Positions 7,032-13,780 of a stretch of 17,581 nucleotides of DNA are shown here, one piece after another. The number at the start of each line of letters is the position of its first letter. Within the stretch, counting starts at the first letter, position 1. The translations under genes and the position numbers were made by a program. The stretch is from Candidatus Nanoarchaeia archaeon (GTDB lineage Archaea; Nanoarchaeota; Nanoarchaeia; SCGC-AAA011-G17; JAFCDX01). The notes below the pieces were generated by a model. The model saw only the letters and a list, made by a program, of their open reading frames with translations. It was not told where the DNA came from and searched no databases. The stretch covers positions 9,156 to 26,736 of the forward strand of contig JAQUND010000019.1 in assembly GCA_028717785.1 (NCBI GenBank). Direction: 5' to 3'.

Positions 7032-8093
7032 TTATTCTTCATCATCTTCAAAAGTATTTACTATTTGTACTCCATCATTATGGATAAATACAATTTTAGA
7101 TGGTTCTTTGTCTTTACACTTTAAATAAAAATTATTACTAAATTTTAAACCTTGCTCTAAGAATGTATAATCAATAAGAATACTAATATTAGGTATATTT
7201 TTTATAGGTTCATCCCATTTTACTTTTTCACTATATTTACCACTGGATCTTTCACTATATACTTCAATATAATCATTAGTAAATATTAATTTAATACTAT
7301 TAAATAATTCAATATTCATTGATAAAGCAGAAGCTCTATTAATAGCGTCCCATAAATTCTTAGGTAAAGTTCCTTTTATATCATTTTTTTCTTTTTTATT
7401 TTCTGACACTATTCTTTCTATAGTAGTATAAGGAAATAAATCACTTTGTAATTTTTTACAACTAAATATAGTTCCATCTTCTGATTGAAAATGCACCCAT
7501 GAATTATCTATAAAATAATTAGTAATATTAGGTAATTTTATTAATTCCTTTGTAACTTCATCACTAATCCAAAACTGTTCTTTTATTACTGAATCTAATT
7601 TAAACCAATTTATTCTTATTTCATCTGTTGATATCATAATATCTTCATTTAAAAATATTCCTGATAAACTTGATTTACTAGAAGAAAATAAACAGATATT
7701 AATAGCATCAAAAAACTTTTCTGGTAATTTATTCCATTTTGGTTTATTAGGAATTAATTTTTCAATATGTTCAAAAATATTATTTTCTAATAAAATTAAT
7801 TCAGCTCTAGCAGATTTATTTTTTATTATCCATTTATTTTCTTTTTGTATAATTTTTATAGTATCAGATTTAAACCTATTAATTAAATCATAAAAATCTC
7901 TTGCTTTAATAGAACCTTGAAGAGAATTATCTAAATTAAATGGAACAGTTATAGATATATTGTCATTATAACTATGTATATAGTTATCTTTAAATATAAA
8001 TGTATCAGCCCCCTCTAAAATAGTGTTTCCAGTTTCTACACCTGGAAGTGCTTTTCCCATAGCATTTAATAAATCGTTTCTGTTAATTTCCAT
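7032..8093 (-). CDS. DnaN-like sliding clamp (DNA polymerase processivity factor)
   Basis: This 353-residue protein has no enzymatic motif and shows the alternating beta-strand/helix pattern of a DnaN-type clamp with three repeats. The N-terminal LLNAMGKALPGVE (9-21), the mid LPEKFFDAINICLF and LPKNLWDAINRASAL segments that open repeated domains, and IDYTFLEQGLKF followed by SKIVFIHNDG near the C-terminus resemble the last-domain strands of clamps. Length is close to bacterial beta clamps (about 370). It lies just upstream of the polymerase, with a clamp loader gene in the same block, which supports the call. The terminus is acidic (FEDDEE). The start has AGGAG. Sequence similarity is remote, so a structure prediction is the right test. 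Confidence 0.75.
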   Translation of the reverse strand: MEINRNDLLNAMGKALPGVETGNTILEGADTFIFKDNYIHSYNDNISITVPFNLDNSLQGSIKARDFYDLINRFKSDTIKIIQKENKWIIKNKSARAELILLENNIFEHIEKLIPNKPKWNKLPEKFFDAINICLFSSSKSSLSGIFLNEDIMISTDEIRINWFKLDSVIKEQFWISDEVTKELIKLPNITNYFIDNSWVHFQSEDGTIFSCKKLQSDLFPYTTIERIVSENKKEKNDIKGTLPKNLWDAINRASALSMNIELFNSIKLIFTNDYIEVYSERSSGKYSEKVKWDEPIKNIPNISILIDYTFLEQGLKFSNNFYLKCKDKEPSKIVFIHNDGVQIVNTFEDDEE

Positions 8094-8113
8094 TTTTTAC
8101 TCCTGTACTAATA

Positions 8114-9169
8114 TTATTTTAGTATTGTATTATATATATTTTCAGCTATAGCTTTCATTAATAATGGTGGAACTGCTCTTCCTAATCTTTCTATTTTATT
8201 TTTATAATCTTCTCCTAAATAATAATCATCAGGAAATCCCATTATTCTAATAGCCTCTTTTACTGTAAATTTTCTATTATCCCAATGACATATAGAAGCA
8301 GCCCCAATATTTGACGCCATTGCTACTAGTGTTTTGGCTGGTAAATATGGGGAGCATTTTTTTAAATTAAAACGCTCCTTATAATCTTCCCCATATTTTA
8401 GTGCACATAATCGTTTATAAATTGAATATTTTTCTATATTCACCTCTAATAAATCAGCTTCTGTGTTCTCTATAGTAGAGAAGGCTTCTTTTAGTGTTAT
8501 TATTTTCTTATTTCCTTTTGGAAATGTAATTTTTTTATTTATGTCATTACGAACTCCTATTATAATAATTCTACTTCTATTTTGTGGGGTATTAAAATAT
8601 TTAGCATTTAATACTTTATACATAACTTTATAACCAATTTTATTAAAATTATTTATAATAGTATTATTATCTTTAAATAAAGATAAATTACTACCTAATA
8701 TATATTTTGATTTTCCTATAGTAAGTCCTTTTACATTTTCACATACTATTACTTTAGGTTGTATTTCATTTGCTATTCTAATAAATTCAAAAAATAAATC
8801 GTCTGTTCTTTGAATTGTATCAGAATATTTTTTTTCTTTTCCCCATAATTTATCTATTTTACCAGATGTAGAAAAAGAAGCGCATGGTGGAGAGCCATCT
8901 AAAATATCTAAAGATCCTTTTTGTATTCCTATTTTTTTTATAATTTTATTTCCAGTTAATTTTCTAATATCATCAATAAATATTTTAGTATCAGGATAGT
9001 TTTTTTTGTAAACATCATAAGCATTTTTTATAAATTCATTAATAGCTAATATATTTCCTCCTGCTAATTTGTATCCTGTAGAACTTCCTCCACATCCAGC
9101 AAATAAAGATATTACATTAAATAATTTTTTACTACTAGCTTTATATACATCTTCTAAATAATATATCAT
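8114..9169 (-). CDS. DNA C5-cytosine methyltransferase with GR in place of GN in motif X; candidate carboxymethyltransferase
   Basis: This 351-residue enzyme adds a one-carbon or larger group to C5 of cytosine in DNA. All core motifs are in order: I FAGCGGSSTG (23-32), IV GSPPCASFS (92-100, catalytic C96), VI ENV (144-146), VIII QNRSR (196-200), IX FTVKEAIRIMGFPDDY (301-316) and X GRAVPP (330-335). The recognition region (about 203-285) is short, and the target sequence cannot be read. The odd point is motif X, where family members have GNxVPP but this one has R331 (AGA codon at 8177-8179). A basic residue at this Asn allowed an engineered CpG enzyme to use carboxy-SAM (from memory). The ATG overlaps the stop of the CmoA-like gene by 4 bases (ATGA) and has only a weak GGA site, so translation is coupled. 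No restriction nuclease is nearby. Confidence 0.93.
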   Translation of the reverse strand: MIYYLEDVYKASSKKLFNVISLFAGCGGSSTGYKLAGGNILAINEFIKNAYDVYKKNYPDTKIFIDDIRKLTGNKIIKKIGIQKGSLDILDGSPPCASFSTSGKIDKLWGKEKKYSDTIQRTDDLFFEFIRIANEIQPKVIVCENVKGLTIGKSKYILGSNLSLFKDNNTIINNFNKIGYKVMYKVLNAKYFNTPQNRSRIIIIGVRNDINKKITFPKGNKKIITLKEAFSTIENTEADLLEVNIEKYSIYKRLCALKYGEDYKERFNLKKCSPYLPAKTLVAMASNIGAASICHWDNRKFTVKEAIRIMGFPDDYYLGEDYKNKIERLGRAVPPLLMKAIAENIYNTILK

Positions 9170-9786
9170 TTTATTATTAAATATCCTTTAAAGTTTAATA
9201 TTTGCCAAAACAATGTTATAGAACTAAATCCAATATCTTTTATCATATTAATAATATCTTGTTCATATAATAATTTCATATTTAAACGTAAATCACGCTC
9301 CTTATGAAATAATTCATCTATAGTAAAATTATTAGATTTAAAATCATAAAAACTAAAACTAAATATTTCTTGTACTTTTCCTATAGGTTGGTATACTTTT
9401 TCACATAAAAACAGTACTCCATTCTTAATAAGACTATTATATATAGTTTTAAGATAATGATATTTTTTATAGGGTTGTAAAAATTGCATAGTAAATATAG
9501 AATATATAATACAAGCATTATCTAAATTAGATATATTATTTAAATCATCATTTAAAAAATTAGTTTCTTGTGGCAAAAGATTAGAATTATCAATTCCTAT
9601 TTTTTTACATTTGGTATCTAATGATTTTAATAATTTTCCTGTACTACATCCTAAATCATATATATTCATATCTTCTATATAAAAATATTCACTCATACTT
9701 TTAATTAAATCTATTAGTAAAGAATATCCCGGTATACTTTTATTAATATGATCATCAAAATTATTAATAGTATTAAAATCAAACAT
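9166..9786 (-). CDS. cmoA: CmoA-like carboxy-S-adenosyl-methionine synthase
   Basis: CmoA turns SAM and prephenate into carboxy-SAM, normally used with CmoB to make cmo5U34 in tRNA. This 206-residue protein follows CmoA along its length: INKSIPGYSLLIDLI (14-28; SIPGYS is characteristic), SAM motif YDLGCSTG (43-50), IGIDNS (63-68), FTMQFLQP (98-105), SLIKNGVLFLCEK (118-130), SFYDFKSNNF (145-154), KERDLRLNMKL (162-172) and GFSSITLFWQILNFKGYLIIK-like end (186-206). R164 appears to align with E. coli Arg199, which binds the added carboxylate (alignment from memory). It is shorter than E. coli CmoA (247), mainly at the N-terminus. AGGAG precedes the ATG. No CmoB is seen; instead the gene is coupled to a C5-cytosine DNA methyltransferase, which suggests DNA as the target. 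An ordinary class I methyltransferase is the alternative. Confidence 0.82.
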   Translation of the reverse strand: MFDFNTINNFDDHINKSIPGYSLLIDLIKSMSEYFYIEDMNIYDLGCSTGKLLKSLDTKCKKIGIDNSNLLPQETNFLNDDLNNISNLDNACIIYSIFTMQFLQPYKKYHYLKTIYNSLIKNGVLFLCEKVYQPIGKVQEIFSFSFYDFKSNNFTIDELFHKERDLRLNMKLLYEQDIINMIKDIGFSSITLFWQILNFKGYLIIK

Positions 9787-9788
9787 AT

Positions 9789-9983
9789 TTAATCTCCTTT
9801 TTCTTTATTATTAAATTGACATTCTTTTGGAATTATAATATTATTATAAAAATAATTTTCTTCTATAAAAAATTTCCATCTAGTACAATATGAATAATGA
9901 TTTAAATCACTATTATAAATATTTGAAATCCATTTTGAATAATAAGGACATTCATTACAATAATTAATTTTAATATATATCAT
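9789..9983 (-). CDS. Small Cys-rich, probably metal-binding protein
   Basis: This 64-residue protein carries C9-x2-C12 (CNECPYY), C33 (YCTRW) and C55 (IPKECQF), a four-Cys set able to bind one zinc or an FeS cluster, in an aromatic-rich chain. I remember similar short CxxCP...C...C proteins scattered in phages and bacteria, without a function. The start is supported by AAGG upstream and by the AT element at 10001-10017. The stop is 2 bases before the CmoA-like gene, so it is co-transcribed with the modification pair. Confidence 0.6.
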   Translation of the reverse strand: MIYIKINYCNECPYYSKWISNIYNSDLNHYSYCTRWKFFIEENYFYNNIIIPKECQFNNKEKGD

Positions 9984-10000
9984 ATACTTAAAAACCTTAT

Positions 10001-10017
10001 AATATATTATATACTAT
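10001..10017 (-). promoter_or_regulatory. AT element upstream of the 64-aa/CmoA/methyltransferase group, possible promoter
   Basis: The minus strand reads ATAGTATATAATATATT, then ATAAGG and the 64-aa start. A perfect 14-base palindrome TATAATATATTATA covers 9998-10011. The core TATATAATA is shared with three other gaps in the window. It sits where a promoter for the cytosine-modification genes would be expected, but AT richness alone could produce it. Confidence 0.35.
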
Positions 10018-10018
10018 T

Positions 10019-10690
10019 TTACATATTTTTTAACGAAAATGGATTATAATTTATATTATAATCATATATATCAATACCTTCTTTTATTTTTACATATTTA
10101 ATTATTTTATATGTTATAGGAGTAAATATTATTTCTATAACAGTTTTAAATAAATAATTTGAAAAAATCATAATTAATAATATATTTATAGAATAAATTC
10201 CTAAAAAAGCAATAAATACAAAAATAATACTATCTAATAATTCTCCGATTAATGTTGATCCTATTGTTCTGATCCATAAATATTTTCCTTTAGTAAATAT
10301 TTTTATTTTAGATAATATAAAAGAATTTGAAAATTCTCCTGAAAAATAACCTATTAAACTAGCTAAAACAATTCTAGGAACTAACATTAAAATATTATTA
10401 TAATCATTTTGATAAATCCATGTTTCCTCAGCTGGAAGAATACCAATAATCCATATATTTATAGACATTAATATAATCATAAAAAAACCAGTCCATATAA
10501 CTTTTCTAGATGCTTTATATCCATATACTTCTGTTAAAACATCTCCAAAAATATAAGATAAAGGGAATAATAAAGTACCTCCATCAAATACAAATGGACC
10601 TAATTGAATCATTTTACTAGCTAAAATATTAGATAAAATTAATACTCCTACAAATATTCCAGTAATAATTGGTAATAATTTTTCTTTCAT
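10019..10690 (-). CDS. yhhQ: YhhQ/QueT-like queuosine precursor (preQ0/preQ1) transporter, membrane protein
   Basis: This 223-residue integral membrane protein of the Vut_1/YhhQ family (ECF-type or stand-alone preQ0/preQ1 uptake) has about six hydrophobic segments: 8-27, 36-52, 66-88, 103-118, 150-172 and 174-196. The family hallmark FPLSYIFGDVLTEVYGYKAS (42-61) and the segment SGEFSNSFILSKIK (116-129) with KGKYLWIRTIGSTLIGELLD (134-153) are clear. It would import 7-deazaguanine precursors across the host membrane. It lies next to a TGT/DpdA-like gene, with a radical SAM gene farther upstream, so the imported base probably feeds DNA or tRNA 7-deazaguanine modification. AGGAG precedes the ATG. 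Confidence 0.88.
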   Translation of the reverse strand: MKEKLLPIITGIFVGVLILSNILASKMIQLGPFVFDGGTLLFPLSYIFGDVLTEVYGYKASRKVIWTGFFMIILMSINIWIIGILPAEETWIYQNDYNNILMLVPRIVLASLIGYFSGEFSNSFILSKIKIFTKGKYLWIRTIGSTLIGELLDSIIFVFIAFLGIYSINILLIMIFSNYLFKTVIEIIFTPITYKIIKYVKIKEGIDIYDYNINYNPFSLKNM

Positions 10691-10708
10691 AAAATATCTC
10701 CTTTTTAT

Positions 10709-11536
10709 TTAAAATAAATGGTAATTTTTTTTATTTTTTATTATAAAATTATTACTTTCATATTTATTATTAAAATAAATTACTGAAAGTATAAATCTTT
10801 TTATTGCAGATTGTTGATTAAACAAACAAAGTTCTTCTAATGTGTATCCTAAATTATTTACATAATTAGATACTTTTTTTATTCCTTCTTTAGTTCGCCA
10901 TTTAGTCATTCTTTTATTTTGTTGCATATTTAAATTTATCCATCCAAAATTAGGAAAATAAAAATCTCCACTTATAGCGTGCTTTGCTATTGTTGTGGAA
11001 TCTACAGATTTAAATGGAAATTGTTCAAATAAATTAATACTAAATACACCAAAACCGTGAAAATTAGTTTTATATCTTTTAAATATATCATTAAAAAATA
11101 ATAATCTAGCTTTATTACTTTTATATGCTACAGCCCCTAATCCTATATATTTTGAATTGTCCATATAATAATCCATTATTTTATAATCTTCACCATCATG
11201 ATAAACAGGTATAGGTGTAAAATTATTTTTAAGCATTATTTTATAATTTTTTAATGATTCTTTACCATCTATCACTTTATCTAAAGAGGCATAAAGGTCT
11301 ATTTTATTCTTATTATTTTCTAAGAATTGCATATAATCATTTATAGAAATATAAGTACCTTTTGTATCATTAGAAAAAGCTCCAGAATCCATAAATAACT
11401 TATTTATATTTTTTGGGCGATTTAATTCTTTTTTACTATTTTGAAATTGTTCAAAAGACATCATAATGTTTATACTTATATTTTTTTCTGTTAATTCTTT
11501 TTTTAATCCAAATCCCATACCATAATATATATCCAT
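10709..11536 (-). CDS. TGT/DpdA-like 7-deazaguanine transglycosylase (phage type)
   Basis: This 275-residue protein resembles phage DpdA-type proteins of the tRNA-guanine transglycosylase fold, which swap guanine for a 7-deazaguanine base in DNA. Visible marks are LFMDSGAFSN (47-56; TGT has DSGGFQ with catalytic Asp, here D50), YASLDKVID (82-90), PIPVYHDGED (108-117), YIGLGAVAY (130-138), FHGFGVFS (159-166) and SVDSTT (177-182, D179 a candidate second catalytic Asp). These follow the strand order of a TIM barrel. It lacks the TGT zinc site, as expected for DpdA. It is followed by the YhhQ transporter gene. RNA rather than DNA as the substrate cannot be excluded. The ribosome site AAGGAT lies in the end of the upstream gene. 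Confidence 0.7.
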   Translation of the reverse strand: MDIYYGMGFGLKKELTEKNISINIMMSFEQFQNSKKELNRPKNINKLFMDSGAFSNDTKGTYISINDYMQFLENNKNKIDLYASLDKVIDGKESLKNYKIMLKNNFTPIPVYHDGEDYKIMDYYMDNSKYIGLGAVAYKSNKARLLFFNDIFKRYKTNFHGFGVFSINLFEQFPFKSVDSTTIAKHAISGDFYFPNFGWINLNMQQNKRMTKWRTKEGIKKVSNYVNNLGYTLEELCLFNQQSAIKRFILSVIYFNNKYESNNFIIKNKKNYHLF

Positions 11537-11539
11537 TTT

Positions 11540-13762
11540 TTAATCCTTAAATACACTTTCACCAATTAAACTCATTTTTCTTTTTTTATTAGCCATTTCT
11601 AAGTTTTTAACAGCTTGGTTAAAATAAACTTCTTTTAATTCTATACCTATAAACTTTCTTTCTTGTAATAAAGATACATAGCCTTCACTCCCTATTCCAG
11701 CATAAGGGGAAAGAACTGTTTCTCCTGGATTAGTCCATAATTGTAAAGCTCTTTCTATAACTTGTAATTGTAATGGGCAAATATGTTTTTCATCTTTTTC
11801 TTCTCTAACCGATCTAAATTGTAAAGTATATGATTGATTAATATCAAACCATACTGGACTAGCATATCTTTGCCATACTTCTACTGGAAAAGTTTCATTA
11901 GTATGCTTTACTGGTTCTGTATTGTCTCCCGGCTTCCTCATAGTAATTAAATAATCAGGAATTCCTTGAGCACATCTAGAAGAATCTTTTTTAATTTGTT
12001 TATGTAGTAATGTTAAAGATTTTGTACGTTGCATAGCTACAACTGGATCTTTCCATATACAAACTTCTGAATGAAAAATAAAACCTTCTTTAATAAACAT
12101 TTGAATTAATATTCCTCTAAAATCCCTTAGTCCTATATATCCTTCTTTCCCTTTATTAATTTGTAAATTAGCACAATGAAAAGATAAAAGTCTACCAGGT
12201 TTTAATACTCTATATAATTCTGGAATTATAAATTTAAAATGCTCTTGAAATTGTTTAACATCTCTACAATTCCCCATATCCCTAATTGAATTAGAATAAG
12301 TATATAATGATGCAAATGGCGGACTAAAAATAGAATAATAAATACTATTATCTTTTATTTCTTTTATTTTTTCTACACAATCACCTAGTTTCATTTCCCA
12401 GTTCTTACCCATTATACTTTTCTCCTTATATTCATCTTTTATATTTTCAGTTTTAAATACATCTTGATATATTTTCATATACTTTAACATACCCTCTTGC
12501 ATTTTTTGTGCTTGCTTTTCTTTTCTATTTAAATTTTGAACTATAGGACCCTCTATATCAGCAGATATAAAATATGCATTTACTTCTTTTTCTTGGCCAA
12601 ATCTCCATTCTCTTCTCATAGCTTGATATGTTAATTCATAACTATGATCTGTAAAAACAAATATCATATTATGACAAAATTGTAAGTTTAAACCAAAAGC
12701 TCCTATTTTCTTTTTAGTAATTAATACTTTATATTTTCCATCTATAAATCCATTTAATCTTTTTTCCTTTTCTTCTACTGAATCTTTACCAGCTACCTGA
12801 ATAGAATTATCAATTATTTTTTCTAATAAATCACCTTCACTATTTAATCCGCACCATATTATCCATTGTTCATCTGATTTATTTACTATTTCAGCACATT
12901 TATCAATTCTTATTTTTATAGTTTCTTTTTTTACTTGTCTTTGATCTTCTAAAGTGGAAGCTTTATAATCAAATAATTTATTTTTACTTGAATTTAATTT
13001 TATATTTGTAGGTATAGTTATTTGTTTTATATTTAATTTAGGTAAATTATAACCTTCATCTGAAAATCCTATATCAGAAGGTTTTCTAATCATAACAGCC
13101 CAGGAACAAATCCATTTCCAAAAATCTTCTTCCGCATGTCCTTTTAGTTTCCATTGAGAAGTATGACCAGCATCATGAAAAAAGTATTTAGCTAACATTT
13201 CAGTATAAGTCATGATACCTAAAAACTCAGAATGATTTCCTAATTCCATAAAATCATTAGGTGATGGAGTAGCAGTACAAGCTAATCTATATTTAACATT
13301 ATTAAATTTATTTATTATTAAGTTTCTAGTTTTTCCATCAAATGATTTAATTATACTCGATTCATCAATAACTATTCCTATATAATTATCAGGATTAAAT
13401 TTATCCAGCATTTCATAATTAGTAATAGTTATTTTATCTTTTACTTTTCCATCTCTAGATTGAGCTTCATGTTTAAAATGAAATTTATTACCTTCCCTTA
13501 AAGTTTGATATGAAACTGATAATGGTGTAACTATTAAAATATTTCCATTTGTTTCTTTTACTATAGCATCTGCCCAAGCTAATTGCATTAAAGTTTTACC
13601 TAAACCACAATCGGCAAATATAGCAGCTTTTCCTTTTTGTAAAGCCCATTCTACTATAGCTTTTTGAAAAGGAAATAAATATTTATTTAATTTATTTGGT
13701 TTAAATCCTACTCCTATAAATTCGCTATTTTTACTTTTAAGGAAATCATTATAAGAATTCAT
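11540..13762 (-). CDS. SNF2-like helicase fused to a DNA N6-adenine/N4-cytosine methyltransferase
   Basis: This 740-residue fusion starts with a DEAD/SNF2 motor: Walker A ADCGLGKT (50-57), DESS (133-136), TATP (163-166), helicase C ITKKKIGAFGLNLQF (348-362) and motif VI QAMRREWRFGQ (380-390). Residues 452-722 form an amino-methyltransferase of the beta order, with motif IV SPPF (480-483) before motif I SPYAGIGSEGY (685-695) and FIGIELK (704-710). Blocks such as IFSPPFASLYTYS, SEVCIWKDPVVAMQRTK and LHKQIKKDSS are those of a common phage DNA methyltransferase that usually stands alone. No nuclease motif is visible at the N-terminus. A motor plus a methyltransferase suggests translocation-coupled methylation of phage DNA, perhaps against Type I/III restriction. 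The DnaB-like gene is 18 bases upstream. Confidence 0.9.
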   Translation of the reverse strand: MNSYNDFLKSKNSEFIGVGFKPNKLNKYLFPFQKAIVEWALQKGKAAIFADCGLGKTLMQLAWADAIVKETNGNILIVTPLSVSYQTLREGNKFHFKHEAQSRDGKVKDKITITNYEMLDKFNPDNYIGIVIDESSIIKSFDGKTRNLIINKFNNVKYRLACTATPSPNDFMELGNHSEFLGIMTYTEMLAKYFFHDAGHTSQWKLKGHAEEDFWKWICSWAVMIRKPSDIGFSDEGYNLPKLNIKQITIPTNIKLNSSKNKLFDYKASTLEDQRQVKKETIKIRIDKCAEIVNKSDEQWIIWCGLNSEGDLLEKIIDNSIQVAGKDSVEEKEKRLNGFIDGKYKVLITKKKIGAFGLNLQFCHNMIFVFTDHSYELTYQAMRREWRFGQEKEVNAYFISADIEGPIVQNLNRKEKQAQKMQEGMLKYMKIYQDVFKTENIKDEYKEKSIMGKNWEMKLGDCVEKIKEIKDNSIYYSIFSPPFASLYTYSNSIRDMGNCRDVKQFQEHFKFIIPELYRVLKPGRLLSFHCANLQINKGKEGYIGLRDFRGILIQMFIKEGFIFHSEVCIWKDPVVAMQRTKSLTLLHKQIKKDSSRCAQGIPDYLITMRKPGDNTEPVKHTNETFPVEVWQRYASPVWFDINQSYTLQFRSVREEKDEKHICPLQLQVIERALQLWTNPGETVLSPYAGIGSEGYVSLLQERKFIGIELKEVYFNQAVKNLEMANKKRKMSLIGESVFKD

Positions 13763-13780
13763 TTTACATCCTTTATATTA

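Noticed and set aside
9998..10011. 14-base perfect palindrome TATAATATATTATA as an operator
   Set aside because: It is AT-only, so in this base composition such a palindrome may be chance; it is noted only as part of the AT element.
11540..13762. Complete restriction-modification or BREX/DISARM-type defence system
   Set aside because: A motor and methyltransferase are present, but there is no nuclease domain, PglZ or other partner gene in the window.
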